Shown: positions 1 to 5,321, counted from the first letter of the stretch. The stretch: 9,247 nucleotides of DNA from Sphingomonas sp. (GCA_021154945.1 JAJNQF010000263.1:1-9247), one strand, 5' to 3'. Notes: generated by a model from the sequence alone, not told the origin. Numbers and translations are program-made.

Positions 1-95
1 GCGCGGCCCGTGCGCAGGCCGGCGAGATCGCTCTTCAGCGCTTCGACGGCACCCGCCATGCGGCGCTCGAGGTCGGTCTTGTCATATGCGGCCAT
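1..95 (-). CDS. frr: Ribosome recycling factor, N-terminal fragment (cut by window edge)
   Basis: Ribosome recycling factor acts with EF-G in the cytoplasm to split the post-termination ribosome into subunits. Only the first 31 codons are present. The translation begins MAAYDKTDLERRMAG and ends in GLRTGRA. The family shows the same helical start leading into an LRTGRA segment at about residues 27-32, the beginning of the long three-helix-bundle domain. The ATG at 93-95 is preceded by AGGAG (positions 103-107), seven bases away and inside the last codons of pyrH. The pyrH stop lies one base before this start, so the two genes are almost certainly co-transcribed and probably translationally coupled. 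The rest of the gene lies left of the window. Position next to pyrH matches the widespread rpsB-tsf-pyrH-frr order and supports the call. Confidence 0.93.
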   Translation of the reverse strand, partial: MAAYDKTDLERRMAGAVEALKSDLAGLRTGR

Positions 96-96
96 C

Positions 97-825
97 TTAA
101 AGCTCCTGCTCGTTCTGGACGATCGTCGACACGCCATCACCCGCCAACACCGCGGCGAGATTGCCGGGTTCGCGGATGTTGAAGACGACGATCGGGATAT
201 TGTTGTCGCGGCACAGCGCGATCGCGCTCGCGTCCATGACCTTGAGGTCGTCGGACAGCACGCGGCTGTACGATACCGTCTCGTAGCGCACCGCGTCGGG
301 GTGCGTCTTCGGGTCGGCGTTGTAGACGCCGTCGACCGAAGTACCCTTGAACAAAGCGTCGCACTTCATCTCGGCAGCACGCAGCGCGGCGCCCGAATCG
401 GTGGTGAAATAGGGGCTGCCGACGCCTGCCGCGAAGATCACGACGCGACCCTTTTCGAGGTGACGCTCGGCGCGGCGGCGGATGAACGGTTCGCAGACCG
501 ACGCCATCGGGATCGCCGACTGGACGCGGGTGTCGACGCCGATCTGCTCGAGCGCGTTCTGCACGGCGAGCGCATTCATGACGGTCGCGAGCATGCCCAT
601 GTAATCGCCGGTCGCCCGGTCCATGCCGCGTGCTGCGCCCGCCATGCCGCGGAAGATGTTGCCGCCACCGACGACGATGCAAATCTCATAGCCTTTGGCC
701 TTGATGTCGGCAATTTCCTGCGCGACGCGGGCGGTGACGGTCGGATCGATCGACAGGCCCGACGGTCCCATCAGGACTTCGCCCGACAGTTTCAGCAGGA
801 TACGGTTGTAGCGCGGAGGCGTCAT
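97..825 (-). CDS. pyrH: UMP kinase (uridylate kinase)
   Basis: PyrH transfers phosphate from ATP to UMP to make UDP, the step from de novo pyrimidine synthesis to UTP and CTP. Bacterial enzymes are hexamers of the amino-acid-kinase fold, generally activated by GTP and inhibited by UTP. The 242-residue product has the family's usual length. Visible motifs are KLSGE (residues 12-16), the glycine-rich VVGGGNIFRG (51-60), GDYMGMLATVMNAL (73-86) at the UMP site, SPYFTTDSGAALRA (137-150), and DGVYNADP (165-172). The ATG at 823-825 gives a protein beginning directly before the KLSGE strand, as expected. The Shine-Dalgarno is weak, with only a GAG about seven bases upstream. Unlike in compact rpsB-tsf-pyrH-frr operons, it is separated from tsf by 403 bases and seems to have its own promoter (see 859-887). 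frr follows after one base. Confidence 0.98.
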   Translation of the reverse strand: MTPPRYNRILLKLSGEVLMGPSGLSIDPTVTARVAQEIADIKAKGYEICIVVGGGNIFRGMAGAARGMDRATGDYMGMLATVMNALAVQNALEQIGVDTRVQSAIPMASVCEPFIRRRAERHLEKGRVVIFAAGVGSPYFTTDSGAALRAAEMKCDALFKGTSVDGVYNADPKTHPDAVRYETVSYSRVLSDDLKVMDASAIALCRDNNIPIVVFNIREPGNLAAVLAGDGVSTIVQNEQEL

Positions 826-858
826 AAATCTCGAAATGTGATTGGCGGGGCGGCGCGG

Positions 859-887
859 ACCTTAGGCGGGGGGCGATTGCCACACAA
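859..887 (-). promoter_or_regulatory. Candidate promoter of pyrH-frr
   Basis: On the minus strand, TTGTGT (882-887) and TAAGGT (859-864) are separated by exactly 17 bases, a sigma-70-like layout. Transcription would start near 852, leaving a leader of about 26 bases. The same TAAGG-type -10 core occurs upstream of rpsB and the antiporter gene in this window. Only two bases of the -10 differ strongly from TATAAT, so the call rests on spacing, location and recurrence. Confidence 0.4.
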
Positions 888-959
888 CCCGGTCCCGCCG
901 GGCTATTCCGTCGTCTCGGCGAAGTAGGGCAGCCAGTTCCCTGTCATGGCGGGACACGG

Positions 960-1225
960 GGGCCTGCGCTTGCGTGCTGGGGAAGGGAGGGTGACGGAAA
1001 GGTTCACCCCCCTGCCCTCACCCCGCGCTTGCTGCGCAAGCTAGCCCCTCTCCCCGATGGCAGAGGGTAGTTGGTCCTTCTCCCCCGCGGGGAGAAGGTG
1101 GCCCGGCAGGGCCGGATGAGGGGCGGTGAGGTTCGAGACCCGACCACTCCCCTCACCCTTCCCACGGCCAAGTGGCCGCGGGCCCCTTCCCTCTCCCCGG
1201 AGGGGAGAAGGAGAAGGAGAAGGTC
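960..1225. repeat. Hairpin-rich repeat DNA filling the tsf-pyrH gap
   Basis: No gene is credible between 826 and 1228. The stretch is a chain of short palindromes. GCTTGC-TGC-GCAAGC is near 1028-1042. CCCTCT and AGAGGG flank a 10-base loop near 1046-1067. A perfect 10-bp stem CCTTCTCCCC/GGGGAGAAGG with a three-base loop lies at 1076-1098. GGCCC-GGCA-GGGCC follows, then GGATGAGGGG. Inverted copies of the CCCTCACCC motif sit near 1015 and 1151. A further CTCCCC-GGA-GGGGAG hairpin is next to the tsf stop, followed by three tandem GAGAAG units. This composition resembles the REP-like intergenic palindromes common in sphingomonads and other proteobacteria. The hairpins lie downstream of tsf but no T-run follows any of them on the minus strand, so none is a textbook terminator. 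Confidence 0.7.
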
Positions 1226-1228
1226 GGC

Positions 1229-2161
1229 TTACGCCTGTGGCACGCCCGAAGCAGCAGCAACCTCGGCTGCGAAGTCGGACTGCTCCTTCTCGATGCCCTC
1301 ACCCAGCTGGAAGCGGACATAGTCCACCAGCTTGATCTCGGCGCCGGCATCCTTGCCGGCCTTGGCGACGACGTCGGAGATCTTGGTCTTGCCGTCCATC
1401 ACGAACAGCTGGCTGACCAGAGCATGCTCCTTGCGGTACTTGGCGATGCCGCCCTCGACCATCTTGGCGATGATGTCGGCAGGTTTGCCCGATTCGGCGG
1501 CCTTCTCGGTCGCGATCGCGCGCTCGCGCTCGATCTCGGACTCGTCGAGGTCGGCTTCGTTCAGCGCCTTCGGGAACGCCGCTGCGATGTGCATCGCAAG
1601 CTGCTTGCCGAGCGCCTGGAGAACCTCATCCGAAGCCTCCGACTCAAGCGCGACGAGAACGCCGATCTTGCCGAGGCCGGGTGCCGCCTGGTTGTGGATG
1701 TAGGGCACGACCGCACCCTTGCTGACTTCCAGCGTGCGCGAGCGGCGCAGCGACTGATTCTCGCCGATCGTCGCGACGTTGTTCGTCAGGACTTCCTCGA
1801 CGGTCTTGCCCGATGGCATCGCCTGCGACTTCAGCGACTCGATGTCGCCGCCCGTCGCCAGAGCGATCTGCGTGACGTCACGGACGAACGACTGGAACTG
1901 GTCGTTCTTGGCGACGAAATCGGTCTCGGAGTTGACTTCGACCGCTGCACCCTTGGTGCCCGACACGGCGACGCCGACCAGGCCCTCGGCCGCGGTACGG
2001 CTGGACTTCTTGGCGGCGGCTGCGAGCCCCTTGGTGCGCAGCCAATCCATTGCCTGCTCCATGTCGCCGGCGTTCTCGCTCAGCGCCTTCTTGCAATCCA
2101 TCATGCCCGCGCCGCTCTTCTCGCGCAGATCCTTGACCATCGCTGCCGTGATATCGGCCAT
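1229..2161 (-). CDS. tsf: Elongation factor Ts
   Basis: EF-Ts is the cytoplasmic guanine-nucleotide exchange factor for EF-Tu: it displaces GDP so that EF-Tu can reload GTP and aminoacyl-tRNA. The 310-residue length fits the long (about 300) form seen in alphaproteobacteria. The N-terminal UBA-like module (about residues 1-55) carries VKDLREKSGAGMMDCKKAL, followed by the exchange core with the signature TDFVAKN at 80-86, whose Asp81-Phe82 inserts near the EF-Tu magnesium site in the known complexes. The two core subdomains fill about 60-280, and the Ala-rich tail ends at VPQA. The ATG at 2159-2161 is preceded by AAAAGGA (2170-2176), eight bases away. rpsB lies 89 bases upstream on the same strand, and transcription probably enters from rpsB through the hairpin at 2194-2229. 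Confidence 0.98.
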   Translation of the reverse strand: MADITAAMVKDLREKSGAGMMDCKKALSENAGDMEQAMDWLRTKGLAAAAKKSSRTAAEGLVGVAVSGTKGAAVEVNSETDFVAKNDQFQSFVRDVTQIALATGGDIESLKSQAMPSGKTVEEVLTNNVATIGENQSLRRSRTLEVSKGAVVPYIHNQAAPGLGKIGVLVALESEASDEVLQALGKQLAMHIAAAFPKALNEADLDESEIERERAIATEKAAESGKPADIIAKMVEGGIAKYRKEHALVSQLFVMDGKTKISDVVAKAGKDAGAEIKLVDYVRFQLGEGIEKEQSDFAAEVAAASGVPQA

Positions 2162-2193
2162 GTCTCTAATCCTTTTTAGGTCTGAATATGGTT

Positions 2194-2229
2194 GCGGGCG
2201 AGGCAGAGCTTTCGCCCTACCCCGCCCGC
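2194..2229 (-). promoter_or_regulatory. 16-bp hairpin with GAAA loop between rpsB and tsf
   Basis: Read as minus-strand RNA, this 36-base stretch folds into an uninterrupted 16-bp stem: GCGGGCG plus GGGUAGGGC pairs with GCUCUGCCU plus CGCCCGC, closed by a GAAA (GNRA) tetraloop. Three pairs are G-U wobbles. On the plus strand the same positions would be A-C mismatches, so the structure is intact only in the rpsB-tsf transcript. No U-run follows, so it is not a complete intrinsic terminator. It could attenuate, mark an RNase site or protect the upstream rpsB 3' end. Attenuator-like structures between rpsB and tsf are known from E. coli. A smaller hairpin, GACGC-ATAA-GCGTC at 2246-2259, places the rpsB stop codon in its loop. 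Confidence 0.8.
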
Positions 2230-2250
2230 ATGACGGTTCGGCGACGACGC

Positions 2251-3105
2251 TTATGCGTCGATCTGGCGCTCACCCTCGGCTGCGAATTCTGCAGCGGTAT
2301 CGGCATTCGCGGTCGCCTGCGCCGTGTCAGCCGTAGCTTCGACGGTCGGCTCTGCGCTCAGTGCCTCTTCCTTCGGCGGCTCGACCATCGCGCCGACGTC
2401 GGCACCGGTGCGGCGCTGCTGCTCCTGGCCACCGCGCGTCGCGGCGATCGCGATCGCCTCGCAGTACAGGCGGATAGCGCGGGCTGCGTCGTCGTTCGCG
2501 GGAACCGGGAAGGCGATGCCGTCCGGCGACACGTTCGAATCGAGGATCGCGACGACGGGAATACCCAGCGTGTTCGCTTCCTTGATCGCCAGCTCTTCCT
2601 TGTTCGCGTCGATCACGAACATCACGTCGGGAATGCCGCCCATGTCGCGGATGCCGCCGAGCGAAAGCTCGAGCTTGTCCTTCTCGCGGGTGAGCTGAAG
2701 GACTTCCTTCTTGGTCAGGCCGACGGTGTCGCCCGACAGCATTTCCTCGAGCGTCTTGAGACGCTTGATCGAACCCGAGATGGTCTTCCAGTTGGTGAGC
2801 ATGCCGCCCAACCAGCGATGGTTGACGAAGTGCTGGCCCGAACGACGCGCTGCGTCTGCGACGGGCTCCTGCGCCTGGCGCTTGGTGCCGACGAACAGGA
2901 CCTTGCCGCCGCCGGCAACAGCCGACGAGACGAATTCGAGCGCGCGTGCGAACAGCGGCACGGTCTGCGAAAGGTCGAGGATGTGGACGCCGTTACGATC
3001 ACCGAAGATGTAAGGCTTCATCTTGGGGTTCCACCGATGAGTCTGGTGGCCGAAATGCGCGCCCGTTTCGATGAGCTGCTGCATGGAGACGACGGGTGCC
3101 GCCAT
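2251..3105 (-). CDS. rpsB: 30S ribosomal protein S2
   Basis: S2 binds late to the 30S body near the head-platform junction and is needed to recruit S1. Family signatures are clear: TGAHFGHQTHRWNPKM at 14-29, VGTKRQAQEPV at 72-82, VNHRWLGGMLTNWKT at 94-108, GIPVVAILDSN at 181-191, and the FPVPANDDA segment at 199-207. The conserved core ends near residue 231. A 50-residue tail rich in Ala, Glu and Thr follows, making 284 residues against about 241 in E. coli. Long low-complexity S2 tails are common in alphaproteobacteria. The ATG at 3103-3105 has a strong AAGGA (3115-3119) nine bases upstream, and that Shine-Dalgarno is part of the palindrome GGATATATCC. tsf follows 89 bases downstream. A candidate promoter at 3212-3240 would give a leader of about 100 bases, long enough for S2 autoregulation, which is known in other bacteria. 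Confidence 0.98.
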   Translation of the reverse strand: MAAPVVSMQQLIETGAHFGHQTHRWNPKMKPYIFGDRNGVHILDLSQTVPLFARALEFVSSAVAGGGKVLFVGTKRQAQEPVADAARRSGQHFVNHRWLGGMLTNWKTISGSIKRLKTLEEMLSGDTVGLTKKEVLQLTREKDKLELSLGGIRDMGGIPDVMFVIDANKEELAIKEANTLGIPVVAILDSNVSPDGIAFPVPANDDAARAIRLYCEAIAIAATRGGQEQQRRTGADVGAMVEPPKEEALSAEPTVEATADTAQATANADTAAEFAAEGERQIDA

Positions 3106-3211
3106 AGGGATATATCCTTCCGGTTGTGCCTCTGGGAAGCGGATGACGTCGTGGCCGAATGACCGTGACGCACCGGGCTATGATGCCTCCCATGCGGGGT
3201 TTGAGGCGCGG

Positions 3212-3240
3212 CCCTTAGCCGGGTGCGCGGTGAAACGCAA
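3212..3240 (-). promoter_or_regulatory. Candidate promoter of rpsB-tsf
   Basis: On the minus strand TTGCGT (3235-3240) is followed after exactly 17 bases by TAAGGG (3212-3217). Transcription would start near 3205, leaving a leader of about 100 bases. That leader includes GCCTC...GAGGC, able to pair, and ends in the Shine-Dalgarno palindrome GGATATATCC. The -10 core TAAGG matches the ones seen before pyrH and the antiporter gene. No better TATAAT-like element was found on this strand between rpsB and 3430. Confidence 0.4.
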
Positions 3241-3255
3241 TGCCGAACGCCACGC

Positions 3256-3285
3256 TTGACTCACGGAACGCAATGAGAACATAAA
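3256..3285 (+). promoter_or_regulatory. Candidate plus-strand promoter reading towards the small genes
   Basis: TTGACT (3256-3261, five of six bases of the -35 consensus) is followed by ACATAA after 17 bases (3279-3284) or CATAAA after 18 bases (3280-3285). Transcription would begin at about 3291-3293, immediately before the GAGGGG Shine-Dalgarno of the ORF at 3304. An exact LexA-type motif occupies the spacer (separate entry). The promoter points away from rpsB, into the 23-codon ORF and the 77-residue membrane protein gene. Confidence 0.5.
3266..3280. promoter_or_regulatory. LexA/SOS box, GTTC-N7-GTTC
   Basis: The plus strand reads GAAC-GCAATGA-GAAC, which on the other strand is GTTC-TCATTGC-GTTC, an exact match to the GTTC-N7-GTTC operator recognised by LexA in alphaproteobacteria such as Caulobacter, Rhodobacter and rhizobia. 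It lies between the -35 and -10 of the plus-strand promoter, where bound LexA would block RNA polymerase. An exact eight-base match is expected by chance about 0.3 times in a window of this size on both strands, and about 0.05 times in its noncoding part, so position matters more than the match alone. Another GAAC at 3298-3301, paired with GTTC at 3306-3309, lies two helical turns downstream. Confidence 0.5.
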
Positions 3286-3303
3286 GGGCTCAGAGGGGAA
3301 CAG

Positions 3304-3375
3304 ATGTTCGACTCGCCGCTGATTCGAACCGGTATGGCCGGATTCAAAATGCGACGAACGGAACGATGTTTCTGA
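3304..3375 (+). CDS. Possible 23-residue small ORF / leader peptide
   Basis: The start at 3304 has a good Shine-Dalgarno (GAGGGG, 3293-3298) at normal spacing, and the predicted transcript start lies just before it. The product, MFDSPLIRTGMAGFKMRRTERCF, is short and basic in its second half (three Lys/Arg within the last eight residues), with no membrane segment. It is not a recognised family. It stops 55 bases before the start of the 77-residue membrane protein gene, so it could be a leader peptide, a real small protein or simply an untranslated leader. The palindrome GAAC-AGAT-GTTC spans its start codon. Its codons are less GC-biased than those of the neighbouring genes, which argues against strong selection as coding sequence. 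Confidence 0.25.
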   Translation: MFDSPLIRTGMAGFKMRRTERCF

Positions 3376-3400
3376 CCAAGTGTTTGCGGACATTCATAAT
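3372..3400 (+). promoter_or_regulatory. Second candidate promoter before the 77-residue gene
   Basis: CTGACC (3372-3377) and CATAAT (3395-3400, five of six bases of the -10 consensus) are separated by 17 bases. A start near 3407 would give a 24-base leader that includes the AGGAAGG ribosome-binding site at 3416-3422. This would allow transcription of the membrane protein gene independent of the SOS-type promoter upstream. Confidence 0.4.
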
Positions 3401-3430
3401 TTGTTCGCAACTCATAGGAAGGCGGACGTG

Positions 3431-3664
3431 ATGTTGGTTCTGAGCTTCATGGTTTTTGCTGGTGCGTTCGCGGTCGCTGGTATGATGATCGTCTCGTCGA
3501 TCGCGCCGCAATGGGACCGCATCGTACGGCTTGCCATGGGTAACGTCGAACCCGCGTTCCAACCGCTCCGCACGCTGGCCGTGGCGGAGCGCCGGATCGC
3601 GGTCAGGCGCTGGGCGTCGACGACGGCTCCGGCACCCGCCCGCCGCTGGAACGCTGCCGCCTGA
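3431..3664 (+). CDS. Small single-pass membrane protein, function unknown
   Basis: A 77-residue product with no family I can name. Residues 1-24 form one hydrophobic segment (LVLSFMVFAGAFAVAGMMIV and beyond) without a signal-peptidase-type site, so it is probably a membrane anchor. Then comes APQWDRIVRLAMGNVEPAF, plausibly amphipathic, and a basic tail with AERRIAVRRW (52-61) and RRW (71-73). The positive charges suggest that the C-terminus faces the cytoplasm. The ATG at 3431 is chosen over the GTG at 3380 because AGGAAGG (3416-3422) lies eight bases before it and the hydrophobic segment starts directly there. The last 62 bases overlap the end of pssA on the opposite strand. Upstream lie a normal-looking promoter and an SOS-type promoter. 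Size and topology resemble small division inhibitors such as Caulobacter DidA (71 residues) only in general terms. Confidence 0.7.
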   Translation: MLVLSFMVFAGAFAVAGMMIVSSIAPQWDRIVRLAMGNVEPAFQPLRTLAVAERRIAVRRWASTTAPAPARRWNAAA

Positions 3665-4454
3665 TCTTGGCATAGCTTGCGATGCTGAACGGCATCGATA
3701 TCAGGTACAGTACGCAGATGATGCTGAGCGTATGCCAAGGTGCGCTCACGATCGCGGCGCCGAGCAATACGACGAGCGCGATGGCCTCGAACCGGATGTT
3801 ACTCCGGAGTTTGACCGAACTCCACGAATAAGTGGCGATGCTTGACACCATCAGAAGCGCAACGAACGCGACCCACGGCGCGACGAAATAAGGCGACGCA
3901 AATTTCGACTCGTCGGTCCAGAACCAGAAGAACATCGGCATAAGTGCCAAGCCCGCGCCCGCTGGAGCCGGTACCCCGGTGAGGAAACCGGCCGATTTGT
4001 GCGGCTGATGGCTCTCGTCGATCTTAGCGTTGAAGCGTGCGAGACGTAGCGCACAGAATACCGCGAAGATCAGCGAGCAAATCCAGCCGACGCGGGGCAG
4101 CGCGGCCAGCGACCAGAGATAAACGATCAACGCAGGCGCGACGCCGAACGAGATCGCGTCGGATAATGAGTCCAGCTCCGCGCCGAACCGGCTCTCACCG
4201 TGCAGCATGCGGGCGATCCGGCCGTCGAGGCCGTCGAGTACGCCCGCGACCATGATCATCGCGACGGCGCTTTGCCACTCGCCGCCGATCGCAAATCGCA
4301 CGCCGCTCAGGCCGGAGCACAATGCCAGCGCCGTAACCGCGTTGGGCGCGACGGCACGTAGCGGAAGGCCGCGCGGCGCCCGGCGGGTGCGACCGAACTT
4401 TCCACGACCACGCGCGTCCGTCGAACCGTCATCGATCTCGTCGCGACCGATCAT
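3603..4454 (-). CDS. pssA: CDP-diacylglycerol-serine O-phosphatidyltransferase (phosphatidylserine synthase)
   Basis: This integral inner-membrane enzyme joins L-serine to CDP-diacylglycerol to give phosphatidylserine and CMP. The CDP-alcohol phosphatidyltransferase signature D-G-x2-A-R-x8-G-x3-D-x3-D is complete: Asp77, Gly78, Ala81, Arg82, Gly91, Asp95 and Asp99. In this family the aspartates bind metal and catalyse transfer. About eight hydrophobic segments follow a hydrophilic, basic N-terminus of about 33 residues (RGRGKFGRTRRAPRG), and the protein ends in a basic, proline-rich tail. At 283 residues it fits the PssA (Bacillus-type, multi-pass) branch rather than the peripheral E. coli enzyme. 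Its ATG overlaps the psd stop (ATGA), implying translational coupling with psd, the next enzyme of the pathway. Its 3' end is overlapped by the convergent small membrane protein gene, with no visible terminator between them. Confidence 0.96.
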   Translation of the reverse strand: MIGRDEIDDGSTDARGRGKFGRTRRAPRGLPLRAVAPNAVTALALCSGLSGVRFAIGGEWQSAVAMIMVAGVLDGLDGRIARMLHGESRFGAELDSLSDAISFGVAPALIVYLWSLAALPRVGWICSLIFAVFCALRLARFNAKIDESHQPHKSAGFLTGVPAPAGAGLALMPMFFWFWTDESKFASPYFVAPWVAFVALLMVSSIATYSWSSVKLRSNIRFEAIALVVLLGAAIVSAPWHTLSIICVLYLISMPFSIASYAKIRRQRSSGGRVPEPSSTPSA

Positions 4455-5179
4455 TGCGCGACACCACCGACCGGAACACCACCGACGCGACCAAGCACGG
4501 TCTCGCCTGCAATGCTGCGCTGGCCGAGGCAGACCTGCGGTACGACATGATCGGGCAGATACACGTCGACGCGGCTGCCGAACCGGATCAGCCCGATGCG
4601 CTGGCCCGCCGCGACCATGTCGCCGGCCTTCACGAAACCAAGAATACGACGCGCGACGAGGCCTGCAATCTGCGTAAAGCCAATCCGCATGCCATGACGG
4701 TCCTCGACCACGAAATGCTGACGCTCGTTCTCGTCGCTGGCCTTGTCGAGATCGGCGTTGAGAAACTTACCAGAAATATAAACGACTTGGCGGATAGTCC
4801 CGGCGATCGGTGTGCGATTGATATGCACGTCGAACACCGACATGAAGATCGACACGCGGACTAGCGGCGCATCGCCGAGGCCGTTGTCGCCAGCGAGTTC
4901 ACGCGGGATGGGGACGCGCTGGATCATCGTGATCAGGCCGTCGGCGGGGGCAACGATCAGGCCCTCACCCTGAGGGGTCGTGCGGATCGGATCACGGAAG
5001 AAGGTCGCGACCCAGATCACGACGCCGACCATCGGCCAGAACAGCACGTGGCTAACGATCGTCAGCAGCAGCGTGATGCCCGTCGCGATCGCGACGTATT
5101 TGTGGCCCTCCGGGTGGACTGCGGGAAATCGCCATTTGACCGTGGAGGTCGTGACGGGCGGCTTGTCGAGCGATGCCAT
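4451..5179 (-). CDS. psd: Phosphatidylserine decarboxylase proenzyme
   Basis: Psd decarboxylates phosphatidylserine to phosphatidylethanolamine, the step after PssA. The 242-residue product is the short form of the family. A membrane segment at about 28-60 is followed by FFRDP (60-64), VAPADG (76-81), the conserved FDVHINR (116-122, with the Asp117/His119 pair), and the self-cleavage site. In this form the site reads RFGSRVDVYLP (199-209) instead of the LGST of E. coli: cleavage between Gly201 and Ser202 would leave a pyruvoyl group on a small alpha chain of about 41 residues. I chose the ATG at 5177-5179. The frame stays open to 5416 but that extension would run into icd on the opposite strand and is hydrophilic junk. 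The Shine-Dalgarno is weak. pssA follows with a four-base overlap. Confidence 0.96.
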   Translation of the reverse strand: MASLDKPPVTTSTVKWRFPAVHPEGHKYVAIATGITLLLTIVSHVLFWPMVGVVIWVATFFRDPIRTTPQGEGLIVAPADGLITMIQRVPIPRELAGDNGLGDAPLVRVSIFMSVFDVHINRTPIAGTIRQVVYISGKFLNADLDKASDENERQHFVVEDRHGMRIGFTQIAGLVARRILGFVKAGDMVAAGQRIGLIRFGSRVDVYLPDHVVPQVCLGQRSIAGETVLGRVGGVPVGGVAQ

Positions 5180-5260
5180 AACCGGCGGGTCTATCCGTGC
5201 CGGACGTGCGATACAACGATGAACCGGCTTTTCCTTGCCGCACCAACGGTTGGCCGGTGG

Positions 5261-5289
5261 TTGATCGTGACGGCGCGGTCCCCTAGACG
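5261..5289 (+). promoter_or_regulatory. Candidate promoter of icd
   Basis: Within the 142-base divergent gap between psd and icd, TTGATC (5261-5266) and TAGACG (5284-5289) are separated by 17 bases. Transcription would start near 5296 and leave a leader of about 26 bases carrying GAAGGA (5309-5314), seven bases before the icd ATG. The -10 match is modest. No convincing counterpart for psd was seen on the other strand. Confidence 0.35.
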
Positions 5290-5321
5290 CTCCCCAAACC
5301 CCTCCCCCGAAGGACCCGGAT

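Noticed and set aside
10..927. 305-codon plus-strand open frame opposite pyrH
   Set aside because: It is the antisense shadow of pyrH, caused by high GC. The translation is His/Arg/Asp-rich with no family character.
960..1225. CRISPR array
   Set aside because: The repeats here are palindromes of varied sequence without regular spacing or unique spacers.
1172..2179. 335-codon plus-strand open frame opposite tsf
   Set aside because: Antisense shadow of a clearly recognisable EF-Ts; it starts within the repeat region and has no ribosome-binding site or motif.
3108..3117. Palindrome GGATATATCC over the rpsB Shine-Dalgarno as a riboregulatory hairpin
   Set aside because: Intramolecular folding would leave only a 3-bp stem with a 4-base loop, too weak to call as a regulatory structure on its own.
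2188..3162. 324-codon plus-strand open frame opposite rpsB
   Set aside because: Antisense shadow of ribosomal protein S2.
3315..3340. tRNA-like T-loop sequence (GGTTCGAATC on the minus strand)
   Set aside because: The flanking bases do not form the 5-bp T-stem and no acceptor, D or anticodon arm can be built around it. It is not a tRNA or an evident tRNA-derived attachment site.
3178..3393. 71-codon minus-strand ORF upstream of rpsB
   Set aside because: No Shine-Dalgarno, mixed codon use unlike the neighbours, and it covers the promoters and SOS-type box.
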